Part shown: one piece after another, positions 44,265 to 54,084 of the stretch
Numbering within the stretch: the stretch's first letter is position 1
Layout of the letters: every line of letters begins with the position of its first letter
DNA from: Mucilaginibacter sp. SG564
Lineage (GTDB): Bacteria > Bacteroidota > Bacteroidia > Sphingobacteriales > Sphingobacteriaceae
Length of the DNA: 64,000 nucleotides
Direction of reading: 5' to 3'
Assembly (NCBI RefSeq): GCF_013149275.1
Contig: NZ_JABGNA010000001.1
Coordinates: 992,001 to 1,056,000, forward strand
Notes under the pieces: model-generated
The model's input: the letters and a program-made list of their open reading frames with translations, nothing else
The model's database searches: none
Told to the model about the DNA's origin: nothing
Translations under genes and position numbers: made by a program

Positions 44265-45079
44265 ATTCATCACAGCATTTAGCCATTTTAGGCTCTGGTA
44301 ACATAGGGCTGTCATTAGCCAAAGGATTGGTCAAAGCAAATATTTGCAAATCCCAGCAAATTTCACTCACCCGTCGTAATGTATCGGCCCTGGCTGATTA
44401 CGCTCAATTAGGATATCACACTACCGACAATAATATCAAAGCGGTAAAAAAGGCAGACATTATTGTGTTGGCCGTACTCCCCCAACAACTTAACAAACTA
44501 CTGGATGAAATAAAGCCTGCTATAAAAGCCGAAAAGCAATTGATCATTTCCGTAATATCCGGGGTTACCTGTAATGATATTCGCCAGCAGCTCGATCTGA
44601 ACGTACAGGTAATCAGGGCCATGCCGAATACAGCCATAGCTATTGGCCATTCCATGACCTGTATAGCTACCGATAATGGTACCAATAAAAATATAAACCT
44701 GGTAAAGTCGCTTTTTGATACTGTGGGAATGAGCATCCAGATCAACGAGGAACTGATGACATCTGCAACCGCGCTTTGTGCCTGTGGTATAGCATTTTTC
44801 CTGCGTTCTATCCGTGCGGCATCGCAAGGTGGTACCGAAATAGGCTTCCATGCACATGATGCTTTAAAAATGGCCGCTCAAACAGCTAAGGGCGCTGCCG
44901 ATCTGCTGCTGCAGCTGGCATCACACCCCGAGCAGGAAATTGATAAGGTTACTTCGCCAAGTGGATGTACCATTGCAGGTTTAAATGAAATGGAGCACAA
45001 TGGCTTCAGCTCGGCCATGATCAAAGGCATTAAGCTTTCGGCCGAAAAGGCAGGCGACCTTTACAAGAAGGATGAATAA
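44261..45079 (+). CDS. proC: Pyrroline-5-carboxylate reductase
   Basis: 272 residues. NADPH-binding LAILGSGNIGLSLAKGL (8-24), AMPNTAIAIGHSMTC, and the dimerisation/substrate region ALCACGIAFFLRSIRAASQGG, then TSPSGCTIAGLNEMEHNGF. It makes proline from pyrroline-5-carboxylate. Translational coupling to argB (4-bp overlap) places proline and arginine synthesis from glutamate under one control. Confidence 0.94.
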   Translation: MNSSQHLAILGSGNIGLSLAKGLVKANICKSQQISLTRRNVSALADYAQLGYHTTDNNIKAVKKADIIVLAVLPQQLNKLLDEIKPAIKAEKQLIISVISGVTCNDIRQQLDLNVQVIRAMPNTAIAIGHSMTCIATDNGTNKNINLVKSLFDTVGMSIQINEELMTSATALCACGIAFFLRSIRAASQGGTEIGFHAHDALKMAAQTAKGAADLLLQLASHPEQEIDKVTSPSGCTIAGLNEMEHNGFSSAMIKGIKLSAEKAGDLYKKDE

Positions 45080-45266
45080 TTATATCGTAAAAAATATCTT
45101 TTATTTTGATAACAGGTGTATCAATATGATATATCTGCTTAATTAGCACAGAAAATATAACCATCTAAAAAACAATTCTTTGAACGCGCCATATCAACTA
45201 AAAAGCCATTATTTTACCGATGGTACAGTTTTGGCACCCATGCGCTAAAAGCGTTTATTTATAAAA

Positions 45267-46643
45267 ATGTTAACAGTCGAAAAAATCGGTGGTACCTCTA
45301 TGACCGCCTTAAATGATGTGATCAAAAACATCATCCTATTTGAACGTTCCGGACAACAATTGTACAACCGCATCTTTGTCGTATCGGCCTTTTCAGGGGT
45401 AACCAATCTCCTGCTCGAAAACAAAAAAACCGGTGCGCCGGGTGTTTACCATAAACTGGCGACTTATAAAGATTTTCATAAGCCGCTTAAGGCCCTTATA
45501 GTAAAGTTAAAGCAGATCAATAAAAGTTATGAAAGCCTTGGATTAAACATTGCCGAGGCCGATAAATTTATTGAGCAACGCCTTAAAGACGCGCAGACTT
45601 ATCTGGAAAACATAGCCAACATCCTGGCTTCGGGCTATGTAAATAAAGACGACGTTTTGCTGGCTGCCCGCGAGATCCTGGCATCAATCGGCGAAAGCCA
45701 CTCAGCATTTAACTTTACCAATATCCTGCAAAATATGGGTATCAATGCCACGTTTGTTGATCTGAGCGGCTTTCATGACCACCGCTCGTTCACCATCGAC
45801 CAACGCATAAAGAAAGACCTGCAACATATTGATTTTGAGAATACCATCACTATTGTAACCGGTTACACCAAAGGCACCGAAGGTATCATGCGCGAATTTG
45901 ACCGCGGATACTCGGAGGTTACTTTTAGCAAAATAGCGGTGGCCGTTAAACCGGAGGAGGCCATTATCCATAAAGAATATCATTTATGCACGGCCGATCC
46001 TGAACTGGTTGGTGTGGAAAATTGCTTCCCCGTAGGTAATACCAACTATGATGTGGCCGATCAGCTGGCAGATGTGGGCATGGAAGCCATCCACCCCAAG
46101 GCATCAAAACCCCTGGAAATTCATGATATCGACCTCAGGATCAAAAACACCTTCCAGCCAGAGCACCCTGGTACACTCATAACCCGCGAGTACATTTGCG
46201 ACAAAAAACGGGTTGAAGTAATTACAGGTACCGAGCGCGTGCTGATGATCGATATTTATGACCCATCGATGGTGGGTAATGTGGGTACCGACTTCCATAT
46301 CATGCAGCTGTTCTATAAATTTGGCGTGAGCTACACTTTTAAGGCCACCAGCGCCAATAGTATCTCGATAGTGATATGGGATAAGGATTTTAATAAAAAA
46401 CTGATACAGGATCTTGAAAACGACTATGAGAAAGTAACTGTAGAAAAAATGGCTATGGTTTGCCTTATTGGCTCCAATATGGATCAGCCGGGTTTACTGG
46501 CTAAATCGGCTACAGCATTGGCTCAAAAAGGTATCAATATTAAGAGCTGTGGTTTTGCCCTGCGCAAGGTTAACATCCAGTTCCTGGTAGCCCGCGAAGA
46601 CTTTAAAGAAGCCATTAAAGCTTTAAATAAAGCAATGATATAA
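45267..46643 (+). CDS. Aspartate kinase, Ask_Ect-like
   Basis: 458 residues. The opening TVEKIGGTSM, the segment NRIFVVSAFSGVTNLLLENKKTGAPGVY and GHDHRSFTIDQR-type features (GFHDHRSFTIDQRI) match the ectoine-associated aspartokinase (Ask_Ect) more than LysC or ThrA. The C-terminal ACT region (MVCLIGSNMDQPGLLAKSATALAQKGINIKSCGFAL, about 395-430) would bind a feedback regulator. There are no ectABC genes here, so it may serve ordinary aspartate-family synthesis or a Bacteroidota-specific role. It starts 187 bp after proC, probably with its own promoter. Confidence 0.85.
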   Translation: MLTVEKIGGTSMTALNDVIKNIILFERSGQQLYNRIFVVSAFSGVTNLLLENKKTGAPGVYHKLATYKDFHKPLKALIVKLKQINKSYESLGLNIAEADKFIEQRLKDAQTYLENIANILASGYVNKDDVLLAAREILASIGESHSAFNFTNILQNMGINATFVDLSGFHDHRSFTIDQRIKKDLQHIDFENTITIVTGYTKGTEGIMREFDRGYSEVTFSKIAVAVKPEEAIIHKEYHLCTADPELVGVENCFPVGNTNYDVADQLADVGMEAIHPKASKPLEIHDIDLRIKNTFQPEHPGTLITREYICDKKRVEVITGTERVLMIDIYDPSMVGNVGTDFHIMQLFYKFGVSYTFKATSANSISIVIWDKDFNKKLIQDLENDYEKVTVEKMAMVCLIGSNMDQPGLLAKSATALAQKGINIKSCGFALRKVNIQFLVAREDFKEAIKALNKAMI

Positions 46644-46654
46644 GCTACCTATTA

Positions 46655-46677
46655 AGAGGCGCATGCGACGCGTCTCT
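46655..46677 (+). other. Hairpin after the aspartate kinase gene
   Basis: AGAGGCGC (46655-46662) pairs with GCGTCTCT (46670-46677) with one G-U pair. It precedes the stronger terminator at 46694. Confidence 0.55.
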
Positions 46678-46693
46678 ACATTTAAGGCAGGTT

Positions 46694-46724
46694 AAAGAGA
46701 CACGTCATATGTGTCTCTTTTTTT
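46694..46724 (+). terminator. Rho-independent terminator of the aspartate kinase gene
   Basis: AAAGAGACAC (46694-46703), loop GTCATAT, GTGTCTCTTT (46711-46720), then TTTT. A 10-bp perfect stem with a U-run. Confidence 0.85.
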
Positions 46725-46771
46725 ATATTTCACAGTCACCTTGTGGTCTCCCGAAGCCCCCCTTTTGTTAT

Positions 46772-46891
46772 AAAAGTGGGTTTACACTTTTAAGGCATTA
46801 TTCGATATAAATTCAAAACAATAAATTGATTATCAAATATTTAACTTCATGTTAACCATAAAAAAGTGTAAACCGTGTAAACCCACTTTTT
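46772..46891. repeat. GTGGGTTTACA inverted-repeat element, copy 1
   Basis: The left end AAAAGTGGGTTTACACTTTT (46772-46791) lacks about ten bases present in the right end (46860-46891), which is the inverse of GTGGGTTTACAnGGTTTACACTTTT. TTGATTATCAA near 46825 is shared with copy 2. The rest of 46725-47039 has no supported gene or other clear structure. Confidence 0.8.
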
Positions 46892-47039
46892 ATCACAAAA
46901 TAACTCACCTAACAAGCATTATAATTAATGGATCCGGGCTTTTACCAACCTTATTTTCAAATCCTATTGTAACTTTCCTGTGGCTGAATTTTTATAAATG
47001 CCCTGTTTTTAGCATATTTAACTCTTACTTAAGTTTCCT

Positions 47040-49853
47040 ATGCGTAAAGCCCTACTCCTGTTATTTTCATCTTTTTGTTTTCTTAGTGTATCCGCCCAAA
47101 AAGCTGCAAAAAAACCTTTGGACAATTCTGTTTTTGATGGATGGCAAAGCATCAGCAACCAGCACATCAGCAATAATGGCAAATGGATATTTTACGTCAT
47201 AAAACCACAACAGGGCGATGCCGAACTGGTGATCACCAATACAACTAATACCGCTAAAATAAGGGTACCACGTGCCGATACAGCCACTTTTAGTAGCGAC
47301 TCCAGGTTTGTTACTTTCCTGATCAGACCTTTTTATAAATCTATTCGCGAAGCTAAAATCAAGAAGAAAAAACAGGCCGATTTTCCAAAGGATACGATGG
47401 GTATTATTACACTCGGTTCACAATCCATAACCAAAGTACCGGCTATCCGATCGTTTAAATTATCGGCAAATGCCGCTGTTGTAGCTTATCTGGCCAGCGC
47501 TGATACAGTTAAGAAACCACTGCCTAATGATACTTCAAAGAAGGCTGTAAGTGCAACTATTGCCCCCACAACACATGAAGGCTCCGATTTAACAGTGAGT
47601 AAATTGGGGGGCGCTGGTACAACACGTACATTCAAATACGCCACCGATTACCAGTTAAGCAAAAACGGAAAGTTATTGGCATTTGCCGTAACCGCGCCTG
47701 CAAAGCAGAAAGATGTTAAATCGGGTATGTATGTGTATGATATTGATAAAAACGCACTTAAGGCTATTAGTACTGGTCGGGGTAATTACCGCAATATTAC
47801 GATTGATGATGAAGGAAAACAGCTGGCTTTCACAGCTGAAAAGAATCCGGAAAAAGCACTGGTTAAACCATTTAAACTCTATTATTATACCAGTACCCGC
47901 GACAGCGCGGCGGTTGTAGCAGAGGCCGGGGCAAAAGGCATTCCAGAGCATTGGGTGGTAAGCGGCGATGGCAAGGTTTATTTCAGCAAAAGCGGCGGTA
48001 ATTTATTTTTTGGAACTGCCCCAATTCCCAAACCTGCCGATACTACTATTGTTGATTTTGAAGTAGCGAAGCTGGATATCTGGAATTATAAAGACGATTA
48101 TCTGCAGCCACAGCAGCTAAAAAACCTGCAAACAGAATTAAAACGCAGCTATCTGGCGGTAATAAAACCCAATGAGGCTGAGCCAAAACTCTTACAATTG
48201 GGCAGTAAGGCCGTGCAGGAAGTACTGGTGGCCGAAAATAAAGATGCCCGCTATGTTTTGGGCGTAACTGATACAGGAGCCCGCATACAAGCACAATGGC
48301 AAGGCGGCACCAAACAACAGGCTATTTTGATTGATACCAAAAGTGGTAACAAACGCCTCATCAACGCGGGTTCGAGGGCGAGGTACCGCATATCCCCCGA
48401 CGGTAAATATGTGATCTGGTTTGATCTGGAACAGCAAAACTGGTTTTGTTATACTATTGCTAACGGACAAAAAAGCAATCTCACGGCCACCATCGGCACA
48501 AAAATGGGCGATGAACTGAATGACGTTCCCGATTTTGCACCGGATTATGGGATGGCCGGTTGGCTGCAGGGCGACAAAGCATTTTTGATATACGACCGAT
48601 ATGATATCTGGAAGATAGATCCGGCTACAGGGGCTGTAACCAGCTTCACCAACGGTATAGGTCGTAAAAACAAATTGATCATCCGATACGACGCTACAGA
48701 CCCTGAACAAAAGTATATTCCGTTAAAGCAACAGATGTGGCTGCAAACCCAAAATGAAGTAAATAAACAATGGGGTTATTATACCAAATACCCCGAGAGT
48801 AATGCTATTCCTGAAAAGGTTAATATGAACCCGGTAAGTTATGGTGATCTGTTGAAAGCTAAAAATGCCAACGCCTACATTTACACCAAAGCCAGTTATG
48901 AGCTTCCACCGGATCTGTATGTATCAACCGATCTGAAAAAAGAAACTAAACTAAGCGATATCAACCCCCAACAATCGGAATACAACTGGGGAACGGCTTC
49001 ACTGGTGAAATGGACAACTCCAAAGGGATTCAAATCTGAGGGTATTTTGTATAAGCCCGAAGATTTTGATCCGGCAAAAAAGTACCCGATGATCGTATAT
49101 TTTTATGAAAAACTATCGGAGGGTCTTTTTAACTACATCGCTCCGGCCCCTACTCCTTCCCGTTTGCCGATATCCTACTTTGTGAGTAATGGCTATTTGG
49201 TTTTCGCACCTGATATCAGCTATCAAACCGGTCACCCCGGCGCATCAGCGGTTGAATATATCAATTCGGGCGTAGAAGCACTTAAAAAGAATTCTTGGGT
49301 GGATGCGGCCCATATCGGTATTCAGGGGCAAAGCTGGGGAGGTTACCAGGTAGCCTACCTGATAACACAAACCAATATGTATGCAGCCGCATGGGCAGGC
49401 GCTCCCGTAGCTAATATGACATCGGCCTACGGTGGTATACGCTGGGAATCGGGTGTAAACAGGCAATTTCAATATGAAAAAACCCAAAGTCGCATTGGCG
49501 CGACACTGTGGGAAAAGCCGGAATTATATATCGAAAACTCACCATTATTTCAGCTCCCTAAAGTGCAAACACCGGTAATGATCATGAGCAATGACGCAGA
49601 TGGCGCCGTGCCGTGGTACCAGGGTATAGAAATGTTTACGGCCTTACGCCGCCTCGGTAAACCTGTTTGGCTTTTACAATACAATGGCGAAGCGCATAAC
49701 CTGGTGCTAAGACAAAATCGCAAAGACATCACCATACGCGAGCAGCAGTTTTTTGACCACTTTTTAAAAGGTGCTCCACTGCCTGTTTGGATGGCTAAAG
49801 GTGTACCTGCTGTCGACAAAGGAAAAGACTGGGGTTTTGAACTGGTAAAATAA
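47040..49853 (+). CDS. S9 family prolyl-oligopeptidase-like secreted peptidase
   Basis: 937 residues with a signal peptide (KALLLLFSSFCFLSVSAQ) and probable cleavage near 19-20. Residues ~30-600 look like a beta-propeller gate. The C-terminal alpha/beta-hydrolase has the nucleophile Ser765 in GQSWGGYQ, a probable Asp in NDADGAVPW near 852, and His in GEAHNLV near 886. It cleaves peptides in the periplasm, likely after proline or alanine. A single gene between two repeats; nothing suggests an operon with the ankyrin genes 94 bp downstream. Confidence 0.93.
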   Translation: MRKALLLLFSSFCFLSVSAQKAAKKPLDNSVFDGWQSISNQHISNNGKWIFYVIKPQQGDAELVITNTTNTAKIRVPRADTATFSSDSRFVTFLIRPFYKSIREAKIKKKKQADFPKDTMGIITLGSQSITKVPAIRSFKLSANAAVVAYLASADTVKKPLPNDTSKKAVSATIAPTTHEGSDLTVSKLGGAGTTRTFKYATDYQLSKNGKLLAFAVTAPAKQKDVKSGMYVYDIDKNALKAISTGRGNYRNITIDDEGKQLAFTAEKNPEKALVKPFKLYYYTSTRDSAAVVAEAGAKGIPEHWVVSGDGKVYFSKSGGNLFFGTAPIPKPADTTIVDFEVAKLDIWNYKDDYLQPQQLKNLQTELKRSYLAVIKPNEAEPKLLQLGSKAVQEVLVAENKDARYVLGVTDTGARIQAQWQGGTKQQAILIDTKSGNKRLINAGSRARYRISPDGKYVIWFDLEQQNWFCYTIANGQKSNLTATIGTKMGDELNDVPDFAPDYGMAGWLQGDKAFLIYDRYDIWKIDPATGAVTSFTNGIGRKNKLIIRYDATDPEQKYIPLKQQMWLQTQNEVNKQWGYYTKYPESNAIPEKVNMNPVSYGDLLKAKNANAYIYTKASYELPPDLYVSTDLKKETKLSDINPQQSEYNWGTASLVKWTTPKGFKSEGILYKPEDFDPAKKYPMIVYFYEKLSEGLFNYIAPAPTPSRLPISYFVSNGYLVFAPDISYQTGHPGASAVEYINSGVEALKKNSWVDAAHIGIQGQSWGGYQVAYLITQTNMYAAAWAGAPVANMTSAYGGIRWESGVNRQFQYEKTQSRIGATLWEKPELYIENSPLFQLPKVQTPVMIMSNDADGAVPWYQGIEMFTALRRLGKPVWLLQYNGEAHNLVLRQNRKDITIREQQFFDHFLKGAPLPVWMAKGVPAVDKGKDWGFELVK

Positions 49854-49947
49854 ATTGTCTTTTCCACTTTAACATACTATCAAATTACTGTTGGCTAACA
49901 ATGGTAATTTGGTATAAATGTTGAGGCTATGGCAGAAAACTTAATTT

Positions 49948-51126
49948 ATGCTGGAACAACTGCTTCAATCTGGCGACTATGCCTCTGCCCTGGAATCCAT
50001 AAAAAACGGTGAAAAACTCCCAAAAACGATCTTCGACTTTAATAAATCCCAAATTTTCGACAAACTGCTTCGGGACAAACAATTTGAAATACTGAACTAT
50101 TTTGTAAAAGATAAAACCATAGAAACAGACATTTATGAGTATGATAGTTTCGATAAAAGCATCTTTGCAAGCATAATTCGCAATTTATCTGACGATAGTG
50201 AGTCCAGCTATTTTCTCAGGAATTTCATGACCAAATTCGATAGTATAAATGATGAGGTTTCGACTAAAACGCTATTGAGTTATTTCTTTGAAAATTTCGC
50301 CAAACTGGAGCACATCAAAATTTTGATCGAGGCCGGTTGCAATATAAACTTTAAAAATAACGCGGAGGAAAATTTGCTCCACCAGGTTATTAATACTTAT
50401 TCACGGTATCCTGAGCTTTCATTATCCTATTTGTCTTTGCTTATTAATGAAGGTTTGGATATCAATGATGCCAATATTGTTAAGAAAACGCCATTGATAG
50501 CCGCCATTGAACGCAACAGGAAGGAATACATCGACCTGTTATTGCAAAATGGCGCGGATCCGAATCATATAGATAAAGATGGCAATACCGCTTTTTTCTA
50601 TGCTGTGGTCCATCAGCAAAATTTAGGTTTGTATAATCAACTGCGCGAATACGATAGTCCACAGTTTGATTTGTTGAATAAAAACCAGGTAAGTTTGCTG
50701 TTTGAATACATGAGGATGATAACCGGCCCATCAGAAAGCACGCTTGAATTATTATCCAAATTGATCCATGACGGAGCCGATTTGTACCAGGAAAGTCTGT
50801 ATTACCAAAATCCTGCTACCCCTGTTAACCTGATTGCCGAAAAAGATCCTGCAGTTTTAGAAACCATTATTGATACCGGAGTTTTAGACATTAACCGGCA
50901 GGATAATGAGGGTAATACCCTGCTGCATAAAGTTTGCGCCTATAATGTTAACTATGAGGAGCGAAAAGCTAAAGAAACCTATAGAAAAGTAAAATTACTA
51001 TTGGAGAATGGCGCAGATGCCAGTATCACCAATAATAAAGATCAAACCGCTTTAATGCTTGCATCTGACGATAACCTGAAGATTAAAACGGTTGAACTCC
51101 TGATGAAAAACGAGCAGAATGCTTAA
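49948..51126 (+). CDS. Ankyrin-repeat protein 1
   Basis: 392 residues without signal peptide or membrane helix. Ankyrin repeats are clear from about residue 125 onward: LLINEGLDINDANIVKKTPLIAAI, LLLQNGADPNHIDKDGNTAFFYAV, LLENGADASITNNKDQTALMLAS. The first ~110 residues are less regular. Such proteins bind other proteins. Its stop lies 26 bp before the second ankyrin gene, so the pair is probably an operon formed by duplication. Confidence 0.88.
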   Translation: MLEQLLQSGDYASALESIKNGEKLPKTIFDFNKSQIFDKLLRDKQFEILNYFVKDKTIETDIYEYDSFDKSIFASIIRNLSDDSESSYFLRNFMTKFDSINDEVSTKTLLSYFFENFAKLEHIKILIEAGCNINFKNNAEENLLHQVINTYSRYPELSLSYLSLLINEGLDINDANIVKKTPLIAAIERNRKEYIDLLLQNGADPNHIDKDGNTAFFYAVVHQQNLGLYNQLREYDSPQFDLLNKNQVSLLFEYMRMITGPSESTLELLSKLIHDGADLYQESLYYQNPATPVNLIAEKDPAVLETIIDTGVLDINRQDNEGNTLLHKVCAYNVNYEERKAKETYRKVKLLLENGADASITNNKDQTALMLASDDNLKIKTVELLMKNEQNA

Positions 51127-51152
51127 TCTTGAACTATTAAATCTACCTAAAT

Positions 51153-52499
51153 ATGTCCATGTCTTTTATCATAGCCTGCGAAAGCGGGAAAAGAAAAATT
51201 GCTGAGCTCTTATTACAAAACAAAGAAGTTGATGTAAAATATACCGACGAAAAAGGCCGTACGGCGCTGCATTACGCGGCACACCAAGGCTTTTTGGATC
51301 TGGTTAAAATATTAATTGATGAAGGCGCTGTGCTGGATTATGAAGATCATGCCGGGGAAACTCCTTTTTATTTTGCCCTATTACAGAAGCAGAAACAAAC
51401 AGCCTTGTACCTTTTAAATAAGGGTGCAAATACGTCAATTAAAGATTTTAAAGGCAATAGTCTGTTACATTTAACCGCCCTCAATGCGCAGATTGAGATT
51501 TTAGAGAAACTTTTAGAAACAGCAACCGATGTAGATATAGAAAATAATGAGGCAGAAACACCATTACTAGTGGCTGCTGGCTGGCGTAACCGCGAAATTG
51601 TAAAGCTTTTATTGAGCAAGGGAGCCAATATAAATACGACTGATAAATTAGGGAATTCACCACTGTTGTATGCGGCCAAATCAAAAAACATCCCCATAGT
51701 AGAGCTTTTGCTTGATAATGGAGCAGATATTAACCACGTGAACCATGCAGGCGAATCGGCCCTTTTAATAAGTTGTTACGATAGCAACCGCATGCTCACT
51801 AAATTATTGGTAGATAGAGGTGCGAATGTTTTTGTGGCTTCAAAAAATGGACTATCGCCAATTTGGTATGCTTGCTCAAATAATCAAAAAGAGATCGTTG
51901 AACTGTTTTTAAACAACGGCGTTGATGTTAATTATGCAAAACCGGTAAATGACACTACCGACTCGATGTACTCCTACCTTGATTGGGTTGAAACCGCCAA
52001 CAACCTGGCTTCTGACAGTAATTTTTCACTAAGTAACACCTACAATTACGGGGGCGAAAGCTTAATTCATGTGGCAGCAAAAAGTGGTCATATAAGCATG
52101 ATCAAGTTACTGCTGGATAAGGGCGCTCAAATTAATGTGCAGGATGAAAGTGGGAATAGTGCATTGCATTATGCTGCGGCAAACGGCAAAAAAGATATGG
52201 TGAAGCTATTGCTCGAAAACAATGCAGATGCTTCTATAGTAAATGCCAAAGAGCAAAAGGCAATTGATTACTCCAACATTAAAGGTTACAATGAAATAAC
52301 GGAACTTTTATTAAAGGCAAGTCCGGCCAATGGCACAAATTCAGATTTTGCTAAGGCGACAGAGCCGATTCAGGCCGCCCCTAAAAATGATATGGCGGGT
52401 AAAAAACAAGCTCTTTTGGATTTAAAAGAACTATTGGATGCAGGAATTCTTTCGCAGGAAGAGTTCGACGGCGAAAAGGCTAAAATATTAAAGGGATGA
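51153..52499 (+). CDS. Ankyrin-repeat protein 2 with C-terminal SHOCT domain
   Basis: 448 residues. Ten or so ankyrin repeats from residue 1 to about 385 (for example DEKGRTALHYAAHQGFLDLV, LLDNGADINHVNHAGESALLI, DESGNSALHYAAANGKKDM). A Pro/Ala/Asn-rich linker leads to a SHOCT motif at about 414-446 (LLDLKELLDAGILSQEEFD), a short helical hairpin often attached to oligomer-forming or membrane-proximal proteins. No enzyme domain. Cytosolic; partner unknown. A strong terminator follows 12 bp after the stop. Confidence 0.9.
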   Translation: MSMSFIIACESGKRKIAELLLQNKEVDVKYTDEKGRTALHYAAHQGFLDLVKILIDEGAVLDYEDHAGETPFYFALLQKQKQTALYLLNKGANTSIKDFKGNSLLHLTALNAQIEILEKLLETATDVDIENNEAETPLLVAAGWRNREIVKLLLSKGANINTTDKLGNSPLLYAAKSKNIPIVELLLDNGADINHVNHAGESALLISCYDSNRMLTKLLVDRGANVFVASKNGLSPIWYACSNNQKEIVELFLNNGVDVNYAKPVNDTTDSMYSYLDWVETANNLASDSNFSLSNTYNYGGESLIHVAAKSGHISMIKLLLDKGAQINVQDESGNSALHYAAANGKKDMVKLLLENNADASIVNAKEQKAIDYSNIKGYNEITELLLKASPANGTNSDFAKATEPIQAAPKNDMAGKKQALLDLKELLDAGILSQEEFDGEKAKILKG

Positions 52500-52510
52500 T
52501 TCTCCAATAA

Positions 52511-52545
52511 ACGCAAAAAGCCGGGCAATACCCGGCTTTTTGCGT
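52511..52545. terminator. Bidirectional terminator
   Basis: 15-bp perfect stem ACGCAAAAAGCCGGG (52511-52525), loop CAATA, complement 52531-52545, with A- and T-runs in the arms. It separates the convergent ankyrin gene and the E2 gene. Confidence 0.92.
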
Positions 52546-52559
52546 TTATATAAATTAAA

Positions 52560-54029
52560 TTATATCGCTCTGTTCGGATCCCACTGTTCGAGATAGTCGG
52601 CCACACGGCGTACAAATGACCCGCCCAAAGCACCGTCAACCACACGGTGATCATATGATAACGACAGGAACATCATGTGACGGATAGCAATCATATCTCC
52701 TTCTTTTGTTTCGATCACAGCAGGCTTCTTCCTGATAGCGCCTACAGCCAGAATTGCAACCTGTGGCTGATTAATAATAGGTGTGCCCATTACATTGCCA
52801 AATGAACCCACATTGGTAATGGTAAAAGTACCATCTTTTACATCATCGGGTTGCAGCTTACCAACACGGGCACGGTTGGCCAGATCATTTACCGCTTTGG
52901 TAATACCCAGCAGATTTAGCTCATCGGCTTTTTTAATTACAGGAACTATTAGGTTACCACTTGGTAAAGCAGTAGCCATACTGATGTTAATAGCTGCTTT
53001 TTTGATAATCTGGGTACCATTTACGGTAATGTTGATCATCGGGAAATCTTTAATGGCTTTTGCAACAGCTTCGATAAAGATTGGTGTAAAGGTTATTTTT
53101 TCCCCTTCGCGTTTTTCAAAGCTGTTTTTTACCTTCTCGCGCCACAACACAAGGTTGGTAACATCGGCCTCAACAAATGAAGTAACATGAGGAGAGGTTT
53201 GCTTGCTCATCACCATATGATCGGCAATTAAACGACGCATCCTATCCATTTCAATAACCTCATCAGCACCCGATACAGATGCAGCTGGTCTTTGTTGTTC
53301 TTCTCCTTTAACCGGTTGCGCAACTGGTGCCGCTACAGGAGGAGGTGTATAAGCACTTGCTGTTACAGGAGCACTAACTGATACCGGAGCCTGTTGTTGT
53401 ACCGGTTCTTCTGTTTTTTGAGCAGGAGCTGATTTTTGTTTATGCTGGAGATAATTCAAAAGATCATCTTTTGTTAAACGGCCTTCTGAACCACTTCCGG
53501 GTATTTTATCCAGCTCGTCGGTACTGATACCTTCCTGGCTGGCAATATTTCTTACCAAAGGTGAGTAAAAGCGACCTTCACTTTTAAATACGGTAGGCTC
53601 TGTAGCAGCATTGGCTTTAGTTAATTGATCCAAACCAGGTATAGAAGCAATCTCGGCTTCTGCAGCAGGCTGTTCTGCTGTCTCGGCTATTGGGGCGGCA
53701 AGCTGGGTTGGTGCCGTTTCTTCGATTGGTTTGGTTTCTTCTAAAGGTTGCGTAGTTGCCGGAACTACCGGCTCACTTGAATTAGCTTCGTCAGTTTCAA
53801 TAATCGCGATTACTGATCCTACCTGAACAACATCGTTTTCTTTATAGAGCTGTTCAACAAGTTTGCCAGCCACAGGAGATGGAACGTCTGAGTCAACTTT
53901 ATCTGTTGCTATCTCCATTACTGCTTCATCCGCGTCTATATGATCTCCTGGATTTTTTGTCCATTTAATTATAGTTGCTTCTGCAACACTTTCACCCATT
54001 TTTGGCAATAACAGTTGGTATTTGGCCAT
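52560..54029 (-). CDS. 2-oxoacid dehydrogenase E2 (dihydrolipoamide acyltransferase)
   Basis: 489 residues. An N-terminal lipoyl domain with Lys44 in ATDKVDSDVPS, an Ala/Pro/Thr/Gln-rich linker (80-150), an E3-binding domain (about 158-195, SPLVRNIASQEGIS), a second linker, and the catalytic domain ending with DHRVVDGALGG (His461, Asp465). It moves an acyl group from lipoyl-lysine to CoA in the pyruvate, 2-oxoglutarate or branched-chain complex. A single lipoyl domain and the sequence overall look most like the branched-chain/2-oxoglutarate kind; the exact complex cannot be settled here. Confidence 0.92.
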   Translation of the reverse strand: MAKYQLLLPKMGESVAEATIIKWTKNPGDHIDADEAVMEIATDKVDSDVPSPVAGKLVEQLYKENDVVQVGSVIAIIETDEANSSEPVVPATTQPLEETKPIEETAPTQLAAPIAETAEQPAAEAEIASIPGLDQLTKANAATEPTVFKSEGRFYSPLVRNIASQEGISTDELDKIPGSGSEGRLTKDDLLNYLQHKQKSAPAQKTEEPVQQQAPVSVSAPVTASAYTPPPVAAPVAQPVKGEEQQRPAASVSGADEVIEMDRMRRLIADHMVMSKQTSPHVTSFVEADVTNLVLWREKVKNSFEKREGEKITFTPIFIEAVAKAIKDFPMINITVNGTQIIKKAAINISMATALPSGNLIVPVIKKADELNLLGITKAVNDLANRARVGKLQPDDVKDGTFTITNVGSFGNVMGTPIINQPQVAILAVGAIRKKPAVIETKEGDMIAIRHMMFLSLSYDHRVVDGALGGSFVRRVADYLEQWDPNRAI

Positions 54030-54051
54030 GCTAAAATTATAGTTTCTTTTC

Positions 54052-54083
54052 CAAAATTAGGGATTTCGATCAGTAATTTACAA
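54052..54083 (-). promoter_or_regulatory. Promoter of the E2 gene
   Basis: On the minus strand: TTG (54081-54083), a 21-bp spacer, then TAATTTTG (54052-54059), an exact TAnnTTTG match, 22 bp before the ATG. The TTG lies at the very end of cinA. Confidence 0.65.
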
Positions 54084-54084
54084 T

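Noticed and set aside
45267..46643. Ectoine biosynthesis cluster suggested by the Ask_Ect-like kinase
   Set aside because: No ectA, ectB or ectC gene is present on either side.
46849..47202. A 117-codon plus-strand frame overlapping the S9 peptidase start
   Set aside because: It begins inside a GTGGGTTTACA repeat and overlaps the peptidase signal peptide in another frame; nothing supports translation.
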